From CAYOXM01 sp964407925 (GTDB lineage: Bacteria > Patescibacteriota > Patescibacteriia > SG8-24), in assembly GCA_964407925.1 (NCBI GenBank), contig CAYOXM010000010.1, forward strand, positions 1-44,606: a DNA stretch of 44,606 bases, in the 5' to 3' direction. Below the pieces are notes generated by a model. The model was not told where the DNA came from. It did no database searches and was given only the letters and a program-made list of their open reading frames with translations. Of the stretch, positions 1-7,495 are shown in pieces (positions within the stretch are counted from its first letter, which is position 1; each line of letters begins with the position of its first letter). A program made the position numbers and the translations under genes.

Positions 1-95
1 CGAACATCCTTTCGCCGGAGTACCGCAAGATCGGCATCGGCATTCAGGACGCGGGAGCGTACGGCCTGATGGTCACGCAGAATTTTTCGGATTGA
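1..95 (+). CDS. CAP/SCP-like secreted protein, C-terminal fragment
   Basis: The gene enters from outside the window; reading from base 3 gives about 30 codons to a TGA at 93-95. The visible end reads NILSPEYRKIGIGIQDAG then a short strand ending VTQNFSD. This matches the end of CAP (cysteine-rich secretory/PR-1, SCP) domains, in which a 'N-I-L-x-P-x-Y-x-x-I-G-I-G' helix and strand are followed by 'W/M-V-T-Q-x-F'. Bacterial CAP proteins are usually exported and of unknown substrate. The catalytic-like His/Glu residues lie upstream and cannot be checked. The identification rests on this short motif only. Confidence 0.6.
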   Translation, partial: NILSPEYRKIGIGIQDAGAYGLMVTQNFSD

Positions 96-183
96 AGGTC
101 GAAAGGTTAAAAGGTTGAGAGGTCACAAAGAACCTTTATTTCGCGCGACTTTCGACCTTTTCGCCTTTTAACCCATCAACCTC
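95..183. repeat. Long imperfect inverted repeat, element 1
   Basis: Begins at the last base of the CAP gene stop. The left arm (95-124) is built of AAGGTCGAAAGG / AAAAGGTTGAGAGG words; the right arm (147-182) is built of CTTTCGACC / CCTTTTAACCC / ATCAACCT words that complement it imperfectly. The same style of sequence recurs at 20299-20413 and 39335-39419, always just after a gene. It could fold into a transcript-end hairpin, but there is no clean U-tract. Confidence 0.65.
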
Positions 184-191
184 CGTCCCGA

Positions 192-220
192 TTGACAATC
201 CGGCTTATTTTTGCTAAGGT
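192..220 (+). promoter_or_regulatory. Promoter for the gene at 272
   Basis: TTGACA at 192-197, a 17-nt spacer and TAAGGT at 215-220 preceded by TGC (extended -10). The start codon at 272 lies 51 nt downstream with a strong Shine-Dalgarno, so this transcript has a normal leader. Confidence 0.7.
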
Positions 221-271
221 CGGCTGTCAGCTCATTTTACGCACAATCCGCATACGGGAGGAGGAAACGCG

Positions 272-1291
272 ATGGAAACCGCCGATATTTTCGCTTTCTA
301 CGGGCTCATGCCCGTGCTCGTGCTCTACGCCTTCGCACGCCTGCGCGCCGCTCGCGCCAGGACGAAGGAACGGGCGCGGCAGGGGCGAGAGGTCATCGGC
401 CTCGTCGCCCTCGTCCGCGAACGTCACCTCGCGCTCTGCCGCGGCATTGCCGCCAGGCCCGAAAGGGTGCCGGCCGGCCTGTTCGCGACGAGCGCGGTCG
501 CAACCGCCGAGATCCGCCGCCTGGCGGACTTGGCGCGCGAGCGCCTCGACGCGGCGGCAAGGATGGCGATGGACGACGCGACCGCGGCGGGGCGTTTGCT
601 CCGCGACGGCACGCGCGCCACGCTCTCCGCGGAACGGCTGCTCGGGACCCGCGACGTCCATCTCAAGGACGCCGCGCTCGAGATGCGTTGCGCCGTAAGG
701 CGCGACCTCTCGAACCTGATAGCCGCCCGCGGGGCGGTCTTGGCCCAACTCGAAACGTACCGTCGCAACGGGTACCGCGTGGCCGTCGAGGCCGCGCGCA
801 TCCACCTGCTCGGTGCGGCCCTCGAGGGCCTCAGGCCGGTCATCATCAGGGACGCCGAAGAGGCGGAGCGCAAGCTGCGGGCGCTGGCAGAACGCTTTCG
901 TGACGCCGCCCGCGGGGCGGCGCGAACGATCGCGTTCACCCAGCAGGTCCGCAAGCTTTCGCTCGCGTTCCCGCCCGTCGTGGCGCGGACGCGCGCCACG
1001 GTGTTCTCGGTCATGCGGATGCGGCTCGACCTCGATCCCCGCGTCGATCGCGAGACGGGACTCGTGATCCGCGCCTGCGAGGAGTTCCTCAGGCAGGCCG
1101 AATCGCTGATGGCCTCTGCCGAGCGGCGGGTCGCTTCCGGGGGTAACGACCTCGATGACGCGGCTCGGGACGCCCTTCGCGCGATACTCATGGCGAACGC
1201 CATCGAGGCTCGCGTGTTTGCCGCCATGGAGGCGACGACGGTGCAAACCGCGGAGGGTCAACCCCTAAGCAGGACGACCATCCTGCACTGA
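272..1291 (+). CDS. Membrane-anchored helical protein of unknown function
   Basis: A 339-residue protein with one N-terminal membrane segment (about residues 7-22) followed by an Arg/Ala/Glu-rich, almost wholly helical region to the end. The start is set by a GGAGGAGG ribosome site at about 258-265, 6 nt before ATG. I do not recognise the family. The layout (short N-terminal anchor, then long helices with 'R-x-x-L-x-x-L' periodicity) is loosely like LemA, which is also an N-terminally anchored helical bundle, but the LemA core motif (YN...R..DLIPNLV) is absent. It is transcribed alone, between its own promoter and the hairpin at 1291. Its basic, coiled-coil-like body suggests a cytoplasmic or periplasmic scaffold, which is inference. 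Confidence 0.7.
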   Translation: METADIFAFYGLMPVLVLYAFARLRAARARTKERARQGREVIGLVALVRERHLALCRGIAARPERVPAGLFATSAVATAEIRRLADLARERLDAAARMAMDDATAAGRLLRDGTRATLSAERLLGTRDVHLKDAALEMRCAVRRDLSNLIAARGAVLAQLETYRRNGYRVAVEAARIHLLGAALEGLRPVIIRDAEEAERKLRALAERFRDAARGAARTIAFTQQVRKLSLAFPPVVARTRATVFSVMRMRLDLDPRVDRETGLVIRACEEFLRQAESLMASAERRVASGGNDLDDAARDALRAILMANAIEARVFAAMEATTVQTAEGQPLSRTTILH

Positions 1292-1318
1292 GAGACGGAC
1301 ATGTTCCGTCTCTTTTTT
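1291..1318 (+). terminator. Rho-independent terminator
   Basis: Nine-base stem AGAGACGGA (1291-1299) and TCCGTCTCT (1305-1313), loop CATGT, followed by a T run to 1318. It overlaps the last base of the preceding stop codon. Confidence 0.9.
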
Positions 1319-1373
1319 CTTGCCGTTCCCCGTGCGATACTGCCTGCGTTCGTCCACACCTAACCGAACGGCC

Positions 1374-1955
1374 ATGCAGAATTTTCCGTCAGCCGGCGCG
1401 TCGCGCCGCAGGAACGTCCCCGTCGAACTCATCGTCATCGGCGCCGCCATCGCGCTCGGCGCGTTGTTCGCGAACGGCCGCGCCGCTGAAACGCGAAAAG
1501 ACGCCGCCACGCCCGTCGCGGAAGGCGAGCGTTCCGTCGAAACGGGCGGGCCTGCTGGGGAAGACGCGGAGGAGGCGTCCGCGGTTCCCGCGAAGGCGGA
1601 GCGCCGCGCGACGGGAACGGCGGCGAGGCCCGCGTCCGTCGCGATGCCGTCCGGCATCCCCGCGGACATGCCGACGTTCGAGGACGCGACGCTCGTCTCG
1701 GCGTCCGCGGACGACGGGGCGGGGGAGTACGTGCTGACGTGGTCGGTTCCCGCATCCGCATCCGCCGAAGCGGCCAAGGCGTACGCCGCGCTCCTCGAGG
1801 CCAAGGGGTGGAGCGTGACGTCGACCACCGAGAATCCCGGATCGTCCGTGATCGTTTTCGAGCGGGCTGCGACGAAGGGCGGCAGGGGCTGGGTCGCGTT
1901 CATCGGCGATGCTCCCGACGTCTCGGCGACGCTCACGCTTTCGCTCGCGCACTAG
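1374..1955 (+). CDS. Single-pass membrane protein with small C-terminal alpha/beta domain
   Basis: 193 residues from ATG 1374. I prefer this over the in-frame TTG at 1320, which would place the start in the tail of the upstream terminator. Residues about 17-33 form one membrane segment; 34-95 are a low-complexity Ala/Glu/Arg linker; the last 95 or so residues look like a compact domain with a 'Y-V-L-T-W' strand, an 'A-A-K-A-Y-A-A-L-L-E-A-K-G-W' helix and a closing strand. The 'helix, x-x-G-W, strand' layout resembles small domains repeated in Patescibacteria surface proteins, but I cannot name the family. It is followed by a strong terminator shared with the convergent gene. A weak extended -10 (TGCGATACT at 1333-1341) lies 33 nt upstream. 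Confidence 0.7.
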   Translation: MQNFPSAGASRRRNVPVELIVIGAAIALGALFANGRAAETRKDAATPVAEGERSVETGGPAGEDAEEASAVPAKAERRATGTAARPASVAMPSGIPADMPTFEDATLVSASADDGAGEYVLTWSVPASASAEAAKAYAALLEAKGWSVTSTTENPGSSVIVFERAATKGGRGWVAFIGDAPDVSATLTLSLAH

Positions 1956-1970
1956 CCGTGCGGAACCGAA

Positions 1971-1997
1971 AACCCCGCCGAATGCGGCGGGGTTTTG
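1971..1997. terminator. Bidirectional terminator between convergent genes
   Basis: AACCCCGCCG then a short loop and CGGCGGGGTT, with A-rich sequence before and TTTT after, so it works in both directions: for the + gene ending 1955 and the - gene ending 2006. Confidence 0.88.
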
Positions 1998-2005
1998 CTT
2001 ATCCT

Positions 2006-2470
2006 TCAAATGGCGTGGGCGGCACCATGCGGGTAGAGGGTCTTCCATTCCGCGCCCCCGACGTCATCGGACGCGACCGTACGCGCGACGGATACGCGTA
2101 TGTCGTGAAACAGGTTCCGGATCAAGTAGCCCGTCGGGCGCGGGGTACGGTGCTTGCGCGCCTTATCCTTATGCTCGTCCCCGCGATGGTGCTCTTCGTC
2201 TTCGTTGCTCGCGTGTCCGTCAAAGCCGACGGCGAGGACTGCCGGAATATGGGGTGCGGCGACCAGTATTTCATGCGGATTATAGCGGGGCCGCGTGGCG
2301 CGTTTCAGGCGCACGTCACCCCCAGGCGCCGTCTCCGTCAAGGAGTGAGCGCTTGCGCGGTGGGCTTGCTCCACCGCGTCCTTGTAGAGGTGGACCAGTT
2401 GCTCGCGAAAAGCGATGACAATCTGGACCGCATACAAGAGTACGAGGGCGATTTTTGCGTATTTTCCCAT
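2006..2470 (-). CDS. Small anchored protein of unknown function
   Basis: 154 residues starting MGKYAKIALVLLYAV, with an N-terminal membrane segment (about residues 5-19) that is an uncleaved anchor or signal peptide, then a polar His/Arg/Glu-rich body with a conspicuous 'EDEEHHRGDEHKDK' acidic/histidine stretch. The start at 2470 is chosen because an AGGAGGA site (complement of about 2477-2483) sits 7 nt ahead of it; an upstream in-frame start at 2512 has none. The His/Asp/Glu cluster could bind metal, which is inference. No homolog recognised. It converges on the gene ending at 1955 and diverges from the ABC exporter at 2591. Confidence 0.65.
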   Translation of the reverse strand: MGKYAKIALVLLYAVQIVIAFREQLVHLYKDAVEQAHRASAHSLTETAPGGDVRLKRATRPRYNPHEILVAAPHIPAVLAVGFDGHASNEDEEHHRGDEHKDKARKHRTPRPTGYLIRNLFHDIRVSVARTVASDDVGGAEWKTLYPHGAAHAI

Positions 2471-2573
2471 AGCCGGGTCCTCCTGTTTCCAGCGTAAGCC
2501 CGTCCGGACCACCTGGTCAAATTCTTGTCAAGTTCTCGCGCAATTACCCTCTGTCTCGTCCGTCCGACGGGTG

Positions 2574-2582
2574 TGGTATACT
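2574..2582 (+). promoter_or_regulatory. Extended -10 promoter, near-leaderless
   Basis: TGGTATACT with the -10 hexamer at 2577-2582, only 8 nt before the ATG at 2591. No good -35 is visible at 17 nt spacing, consistent with an extended -10 promoter. There is no Shine-Dalgarno, so the mRNA should start at or next to the AUG. Confidence 0.75.
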
Positions 2583-2590
2583 TATACACT

Positions 2591-3328
2591 ATGTCGAAAA
2601 ATACGGTTCTCGAGATTCGCAACGTCACGAAACGTTTCGCGCAGGCGACTGCCGTCGACGGACTGTCGCTCGCGCTCCGCGCGGGGGAGATGTACGGACT
2701 GATCGGGCCCAACGGTTCGGGCAAGACGACGACGATGAAGATGATCGCCGGTCTCTACCGGCCGAGCGCGGGCGTCATCCGCGTCGCCGGCAACGACCTC
2801 GCGACGTCGCCGACCAAGGCGAAGCGTCGGCTCGGGTACGTTCCCGACGAACCGCAGGCGTACGACCGGCTCACCGGTCGCGAGTTCCTCGAGTTCGTCG
2901 GCGAGCTGTACGACATGCCGCGAGGAGAACGCGACGCGCGCATCCCGCAACTGCTCCGCGAGTACGGTCTCGAGTCGGTCGCGAACGGTTACTTCGGCAA
3001 TTACTCGCGGGGGACGAAGCAGAAGATCTCCATCCTGGCCGCGCTGCTGCACAAGCCGTTGCTGCTTCTCGTCGACGAGCCGATGGTCGGTCTCGATCCC
3101 GAGAGCGCCAAGGTGACGAAGCGCCTGCTCACCGATTTTGTTCACCAGGGCGGGTCGGTACTGCTCTCCACGCACACGCTGTCGGTCGCCGAGGAAATCT
3201 GCGACCGCTACGGGATCCTGAAGGACGGGAAACTCCTCGCCGAAGGGACGCATAAGGAGCTCGCCGAGCGGTCCGACCGGCTCGGGACCCTCGAAGACGT
3301 CTATCTCGCGCTCGTGTCCAAGGTATGA
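2591..3328 (+). CDS. ABC transporter ATP-binding protein (ABC-2 exporter type)
   Basis: 245-residue nucleotide-binding subunit. Walker A GPNGSGKT at residues 39-46, a signature in the form YSRGTKQK (138-145) instead of LSGGQ, Walker B LLLLVDEP (157-164) with GLD D-loop, and the switch His195. The 'Y-S-x-G-x-K-Q-K' signature is usual in the ABC-2 exporter ATPases (NatA/CcmA-like group). It hydrolyses ATP at the inner face of the membrane to drive the permease encoded next; the stop overlaps that gene's start (ATGA), so the two are translationally coupled and form one exporter. Substrate is unknown; drugs, ions or polysaccharide are all possible in this group. The start at 2591 is preferred over 2525 because the promoter sits between them. 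Confidence 0.93.
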   Translation: MSKNTVLEIRNVTKRFAQATAVDGLSLALRAGEMYGLIGPNGSGKTTTMKMIAGLYRPSAGVIRVAGNDLATSPTKAKRRLGYVPDEPQAYDRLTGREFLEFVGELYDMPRGERDARIPQLLREYGLESVANGYFGNYSRGTKQKISILAALLHKPLLLLVDEPMVGLDPESAKVTKRLLTDFVHQGGSVLLSTHTLSVAEEICDRYGILKDGKLLAEGTHKELAERSDRLGTLEDVYLALVSKV

Positions 3329-5004
3329 ACTTCCGGACGCTCGTCGCGAACCGGCTCCGCATCACGCGCACGACGCTCCGCGAGGCGAGCTGGGCGCAGA
3401 TCGCGGTCGCCGCCTGCTTTCTCGTCATCGGCGCGGCGATCGCGTTCGGGGCCTTCCTCTTCTTCCTGCGCGCCTTCCGGTTCATGCTCGCCGACGAGCT
3501 TGCCGGCCCGCTCATCGTCCGCTACGTGCTCGAGGTGGCGTTCGCGTTCGTGTTCTTCCTCGGCGCCGCGAGCTTCGTGGTGTCGTCGTTTTCGTTTTTC
3601 TACCGCGACGACGAAGTGCGCCTGCTTTCGGCCATGCCGGTGGAGCCGGGCGACCTCTACGCCTACCGGTTCCTCGGCGCGACGCTTCTGTCCGCATGGC
3701 CGGTGCTCGCCTTCGCGCTGCCCGCCCTCGCCGCGCTCGGCGTGGCCCTCGCCGCCCCGCCCGCGTACTACGCGTTCGCCGCGATCGTCCTCGTCCTGTT
3801 CGCCGCCGCCGTGAGCGTCACGGGCGGCCTTTTGGCGTTCATCCTCGCGCCCGTGGGTCGCCGGATGTCCGCCGGCCTCCTTTCCGTTTTCGAACTCACC
3901 GCCTTCCTCGCCGCGGCGGGCGTCCTCGTCCGCACGGTCATCCCGCGCTCGGTGTTCCGCATCTTCCAGGTCTCGAACCCCTTTGAGGCCGCGCAGGCGG
4001 GGGAGCGCGTCACGGCGATGTTCGCGGGGATGCCCAGCCATCCTTTCGCCGCGGTCGCCGCCGCGGCGCTGCCGTCGGTGCCGGGACTCGTTTCCCCGGC
4101 CTACGCGCTCGGCCTGATCTTCGTCACCGTCGTCGCCGGGGCCGCCGCGCTCCGCGTCGTCGCCGACCGTTACTACCTCCCGCTGTGGCAGTCCTTCGGC
4201 GAGACCGGTTTCATCGCGCGCGCCGAAGACGCGCCGCGGGCGTGGCCCGGTCCGCGCCTGTCCTTCCCCCGCGTTTTCCGCTTCGGCCACGGATTCCTTT
4301 TCGAGAAGGACCTCGTCGGCCTGCTGCGCAGCGGCGAGGAATTGTCGCGGGCGGCGTTCCTGCTCCTCCTCCTCGTCCTCTACGTGTTCAGCGTCCGCGC
4401 GGTGGCGCTCATGGAGCCCTTCACGGACATGAACCTGTTCGCGATGGCGCTCACGTTCGCCTTCGCCGCCATCTGTTACTTTTCGCTCACGTTCGGCCTG
4501 CGTTTCGTCTTCCCGTCGCTCTCCCTCGAGGGGAAATCGGCGTGGATCATCTGGTCGAGCCCCGTGCACGTCCACGAGCTGTTTTCCTGGAAGTTCTTTT
4601 TCTGGTCTGCGATCCAGGTGGCGGCGATGGAGGCCGTGACGTGCGCCATCATCCTGCTGTTCGGCCTGCCGCTGCCGCTCGCCCTCGCGCTCATGTTCGC
4701 GACTGCCTGCGCCGTCGTCTCGCTCGTCGCCGTGACCCTCGGGCAGGGATCGCTCGCGCCGTCGTTTACGAGTCGCGATCCCGATTACGTCTCGACGTCG
4801 CCTTCCGGCCTCGCGGCGACGGCCATCGGTCTCACGTACACCGTCATCGCCTGCCGCTACGTCCTGCGCATCGTCGCGACGTGGTACGCGGCGAACGCCG
4901 TCGACGCGGTTGCCCTCGTCGGCCTGTTCGTCGTGTCGCTCGCCGTCACCGTGACGTACTGGGTCGCCGCGCCGCGCGTGATGGACCGCATCGAGATCAG
5001 TTAG
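3325..5004 (+). CDS. ABC-2 exporter membrane subunit
   Basis: 559 residues, very hydrophobic, with about twelve predicted membrane segments, the first near residues 27-49 and the last just before the C-terminal 'APRVMDRIEIS' tail. There is a soluble-looking stretch near residues 275-330. It overlaps the ATPase stop by 4 nt (ATGA), so it is the partner permease. The length is about twice that of a simple six-helix ABC-2 permease, so it may be a fused pair of permease halves or one of the long two-domain permeases; a single polypeptide could then supply the entire channel. No sequence motif identifies the substrate. Confidence 0.85.
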   Translation: MNFRTLVANRLRITRTTLREASWAQIAVAACFLVIGAAIAFGAFLFFLRAFRFMLADELAGPLIVRYVLEVAFAFVFFLGAASFVVSSFSFFYRDDEVRLLSAMPVEPGDLYAYRFLGATLLSAWPVLAFALPALAALGVALAAPPAYYAFAAIVLVLFAAAVSVTGGLLAFILAPVGRRMSAGLLSVFELTAFLAAAGVLVRTVIPRSVFRIFQVSNPFEAAQAGERVTAMFAGMPSHPFAAVAAAALPSVPGLVSPAYALGLIFVTVVAGAAALRVVADRYYLPLWQSFGETGFIARAEDAPRAWPGPRLSFPRVFRFGHGFLFEKDLVGLLRSGEELSRAAFLLLLLVLYVFSVRAVALMEPFTDMNLFAMALTFAFAAICYFSLTFGLRFVFPSLSLEGKSAWIIWSSPVHVHELFSWKFFFWSAIQVAAMEAVTCAIILLFGLPLPLALALMFATACAVVSLVAVTLGQGSLAPSFTSRDPDYVSTSPSGLAATAIGLTYTVIACRYVLRIVATWYAANAVDAVALVGLFVVSLAVTVTYWVAAPRVMDRIEIS

Positions 5005-5010
5005 GCGGCG

Positions 5011-5039
5011 TTGACAGAAGCCCTTTTTTCCGCCTCAAT
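5011..5039 (+). promoter_or_regulatory. Promoter for the gene at 5068
   Basis: TTGACA at 5011-5016, 17-nt spacer, weak -10 CTCAAT at 5034-5039. It starts 7 nt after the permease stop. Confidence 0.55.
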
Positions 5040-5067
5040 GGAGGCCAGCAGCACCGAAGGAGTACCG

Positions 5068-5517
5068 ATGAAAACGTTCCACCGACTGCGCCTCCGTTTT
5101 TGGGGGATCTGCCAGTTCCTTTACGACTATTCCCAGCGCCGCAACGACGAGGATCACCGCATCACGCGGCAAGAAGTCTGGGCAGTGACCGTGAAAACCG
5201 GCCACTGCAACAAGCTCTGCTTCCTCTCCCTGCATGACCTCTTCCCGGTCCTGCGGAACGCCAAGGCGCTTGCCGACGACCGGCTCGTGCTCGGCTTCGC
5301 CCGCGCGAACCTGAAGCGGTACGCGGACATGGGCCGGCAGACGAGCGGCCTGCTCGGCGGATACCTTTCCGCCCAGCGCGCACATCTCGACGCCTGCGCC
5401 GAGTGCCAGAAGGCGATTTGCGAGCACGTGCGCGAGGACATCAGGCTCTACCGCAGCATCCGTTCGCTACTCGACGACGCGGGCATGATCCCGCCCGACC
5501 GCCGGCGACCGCGCTGA
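5068..5517 (+). CDS. Small Cys/His protein, possible zinc-binding domain
   Basis: 149 residues, soluble and basic. The start follows an AAGGAG site at about 5057-5062. Residues about 109-117 read H-L-D-A-C-A-E-C, that is HxxxCxxC, set in 'L-S-A-Q-R-A-H-L-D-A-C-A-E-C-Q'. This is very like the second half of the zf-HC2 (anti-sigma zinc finger) motif. The extra Cys expected upstream could be one of the pair in 'GHCNKLCFL' (about residues 45-51), but the spacing is longer than usual. There is no membrane segment, unlike most anti-sigma factors, and no sigma gene nearby. The call of a metal-binding site is reasonable; a regulatory role is inference. Flanked by its own promoter and terminator. Confidence 0.7.
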   Translation: MKTFHRLRLRFWGICQFLYDYSQRRNDEDHRITRQEVWAVTVKTGHCNKLCFLSLHDLFPVLRNAKALADDRLVLGFARANLKRYADMGRQTSGLLGGYLSAQRAHLDACAECQKAICEHVREDIRLYRSIRSLLDDAGMIPPDRRRPR

Positions 5518-5545
5518 CCCCCGAATGCCTTCGGGGGATTTTTTT
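5518..5545 (+). terminator. Rho-independent terminator
   Basis: Perfect 8-bp stem CCCCCGAA (5518-5525) / TTCGGGGG (5530-5537), loop TGCC, then ATTTTTTT. It begins immediately after the stop codon. Confidence 0.93.
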
Positions 5546-5552
5546 ATTGCGG

Positions 5553-5558
5553 TATACT
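5553..5558 (+). promoter_or_regulatory. -10 box, near-leaderless promoter
   Basis: TATACT 9 nt before the ATG at 5568, just after the terminator T-run. No Shine-Dalgarno is present. Confidence 0.7.
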
Positions 5559-5567
5559 GAACGCGTT

Positions 5568-6374
5568 ATGCTCTGGCTCGCCGTCATCCTCGCGCCGCTC
5601 TTCCTCCAGCTCGTGCTGCTGTACGTGCTGTCCGGCGTCGTGAACCGGATTGCGCTCGCGAGGTTGGGAAAGACCGCCTACCTGATGCTCATGTGGCCGG
5701 GCGTCGTGGTGCACGAGCTTTCGCACGCGCTGGGCTGCGTCGTCACGCGTACGCGCATACGGGAAATGCACCTCTTCGCGCCGCGAGACGAGGGGCGGGG
5801 GAGGATGGTGCTCGGTTTCGTGACGCACGACCGGCCGGCGAACCCGCTCGCGTCGTCCGTCATCGGCGGCGCGCCGTTTTTCGGCGGCGCGGCCGTCCTC
5901 TGGGCGCTCACCGCATACATGATTCCCGGCATCGGCCGCGCGGCGGCGTTCGTTCCCGTCGTCGCGAGGGCCGCGTCCGTATCGGCCGTTCTCGACGCGC
6001 TTGCCGACGCCGGAAGCCGCTACGTCGCGTTCGTCGTCGCGGTGGGACGCGGTCTCGATTGGCGGGCGTGGCAGACCTATCTCTTCCTGTATTTGGCGTT
6101 CGCCGTCGCAGCCCACGTCGCGCCGTCGCGACCAGACCTCAAGAACGCCTCCGCCGGCGTGTTCGCCGCGACCGCTTTCCTCGGACTTGCGGCGTACGCG
6201 GGACGCTGGTGGGCCCCGGCGTTCACCGCGGCAGCCGTCGCGTCGTTCGCGAAGGGCGTCGGCGCGGTGACCGTCCTGCTCGGCTTTGGCCTCGCGGCGC
6301 TCATTGCCGCAGCCGCGCTGCTCGTCGCCGTCGAGCTGCTCCTTATCGCGCTTTCCCGCCCGCGGCGAGCCTGA
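5568..6374 (+). CDS. M50-like membrane metalloprotease homolog
   Basis: 268 residues with six or so membrane segments. The first helices are followed by V-V-H-E-L-S-H (His49, Glu50, His53), an HExxH zinc motif placed at the end of a membrane helix as in site-2-type M50 proteases. Later, 'H-V-A-P-S-R-P-D-L-K-N-A' (about residues 178-189) resembles the 'S-R-x-D-x-K-G' segment of M50-like proteins and supplies a candidate third zinc ligand (Asp). Such enzymes cut within membranes to release regulators or clear signal peptides. The target is unknown. The start is fixed by the -10 box 9 nt upstream; longer in-frame readings overlap the previous gene. Some HExxH membrane proteins in this group may not be proteases. 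Confidence 0.75.
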   Translation: MLWLAVILAPLFLQLVLLYVLSGVVNRIALARLGKTAYLMLMWPGVVVHELSHALGCVVTRTRIREMHLFAPRDEGRGRMVLGFVTHDRPANPLASSVIGGAPFFGGAAVLWALTAYMIPGIGRAAAFVPVVARAASVSAVLDALADAGSRYVAFVVAVGRGLDWRAWQTYLFLYLAFAVAAHVAPSRPDLKNASAGVFAATAFLGLAAYAGRWWAPAFTAAAVASFAKGVGAVTVLLGFGLAALIAAAALLVAVELLLIALSRPRRA

Positions 6375-6403
6375 TTGCCGTCAACCGGTTTTTTTGCTAT
6401 ACT
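6375..6403 (+). promoter_or_regulatory. Promoter, near-leaderless
   Basis: TTGCCG at 6375-6380, exactly 17 nt, then TATACT at 6398-6403 preceded by TGC. The ATG follows 9 nt later at 6413. It starts at the base after the previous stop codon. Confidence 0.85.
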
Positions 6404-6412
6404 TAGGGAGAT

Positions 6413-7447
6413 ATGAGCTATAAGAAGTTTCAGGTCTATTTTTTCATCACCGTCCTCACGTTGAGCGGCATTCTGACGCTTTTCGTGTTTCGTCCGTACC
6501 TGACGCTCTTGGCCTTCGGCGGCGTGCTCGCGGTCATCTCGAGGCCCGTGTACCTGCGCCTCAACCGCATGCTCAAGTCCGAAACGGCGGCGGCGTTCCT
6601 GACGGTCATCTGCATGACCCTCGCGATGCTCTTGCCGTCCGCGCTCTTCTTCGCGTCGCTCTCCTCGGAACTCATCAGCGCGTTCTCGAACATCAAGGGC
6701 TACTTCGACGGCACGTCCGTCCTGCAGGTCGCCGAGAAGTACCTGCCGGCGGGAATCCACGACCAGATTCCCGCCATGCTCGACGAGGCGACGCGTCTCG
6801 TGCGCGGCATCGCCGAAGCGCTGTCGCAGAACCTCGTCGGGTTCTTCTCGAACCTCTTCGGCATCGTCTTCGGCTGCATCGTCGTCCTCATTTCCGCGTA
6901 CTACCTGCTGAAGGACGGCACCAAGATCAAGCTGTCGCTCCTCGCGCTCTCGCCGCTCGGCGACGAGTACGACGAAATCGTGTTCCGCAAGGTCATCACG
7001 GCGGTCAGCGCGGTGATGAACGGGACGCTCGTCATGGGGCTCGTGAAGGGCGTGCTCGCCGGCGTGTTCTTCTGGATCTTCGGCATTCCCGCGCCGCTCT
7101 TCTGGGGAACGATGACCGGGTTCGCCTCGTTCATCCCGGTGCTCGGCTCGGCGCTCATCACGGTGCCGGCGGTGCTCTACCTGCTCATCCTCGGCCACGT
7201 CGGCGCGTCCCTCGGCCTGCTCGCGGTTTCGGTCGTCATCATCGGCGCCATCGACAATTTCCTGCAGCCGAAGCTCGTCGAGAGCAAGACGAACATCCAT
7301 CCGTTGCTCATCCTCCTGTCGATCCTCGGCGGCATCAAGTTTTACGGTTTCGCCGGCTTCATCCTCGGCCCGCTCACCCTCGCCGTGCTCATGGCGCTCA
7401 TCGACATTTACGAGAAGGAGTTCCGGCAGTACCTCGACAAGGCGTAG
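6413..7447 (+). CDS. AI-2E family (PerM/UPF0118) transporter
   Basis: 344 residues, the usual length for the family. Hydrophobic helices near residues 8-45 and 60-85, a central amphipathic region ('Y-F-D-G-T-S-V-L-Q-V-A-E-K-Y-L'), then five or six C-terminal helices including 'F-W-G-T-M-T-G-F-A-S-F-I-P-V-L-G-S' and 'I-I-G-A-I-D-N-F-L-Q-P-K-L-V', which are the hallmark segments of AI-2E/PerM proteins. Family members export small molecules or act as sodium/proton antiporters; transport of autoinducer-2 is shown for only some, and no LuxS gene is in view, so the substrate is open. Transcribed alone. Confidence 0.93.
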   Translation: MSYKKFQVYFFITVLTLSGILTLFVFRPYLTLLAFGGVLAVISRPVYLRLNRMLKSETAAAFLTVICMTLAMLLPSALFFASLSSELISAFSNIKGYFDGTSVLQVAEKYLPAGIHDQIPAMLDEATRLVRGIAEALSQNLVGFFSNLFGIVFGCIVVLISAYYLLKDGTKIKLSLLALSPLGDEYDEIVFRKVITAVSAVMNGTLVMGLVKGVLAGVFFWIFGIPAPLFWGTMTGFASFIPVLGSALITVPAVLYLLILGHVGASLGLLAVSVVIIGAIDNFLQPKLVESKTNIHPLLILLSILGGIKFYGFAGFILGPLTLAVLMALIDIYEKEFRQYLDKA

Positions 7448-7461
7448 TCGCGCGTAACGAA

Positions 7462-7492
7462 AACGGCCCGCGGGGAGCGGGCCGTTTTTTTT
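7462..7492. terminator. Bidirectional terminator between convergent genes
   Basis: 10-bp stem AACGGCCCGC (7462-7471) / GCGGGCCGTT (7477-7486), loop GGGGA, T-run to 7492 and A-rich flank on the other side. Serves the + gene ending 7447 and the - gene ending 7496. Confidence 0.93.
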
Positions 7493-7495
7493 CGT

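Noticed and set aside
272..1291. Calling the first complete gene LemA.
   Set aside because: Anchored helical layout is similar but the LemA core motif is missing.
1320..1373. Upstream TTG start for the gene at 1374.
   Set aside because: It would begin at the end of the upstream terminator and before any promoter.
1739..2497. Plus-strand frame overlapping the anchored protein on the minus strand.
   Set aside because: It runs through the strong terminator at 1971 and has no ribosome site; the minus-strand frame has a perfectly placed AGGAGGA.
3301..4575. Long minus-strand open frame (424 codons) opposite the ABC-2 permease.
   Set aside because: The product is a run of Arg/Glu/His, as expected for the antisense of a hydrophobic high-GC gene; no start signal and no family. 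Same for minus frames at 6077-7300, 18272-19069 and 19066-20508.
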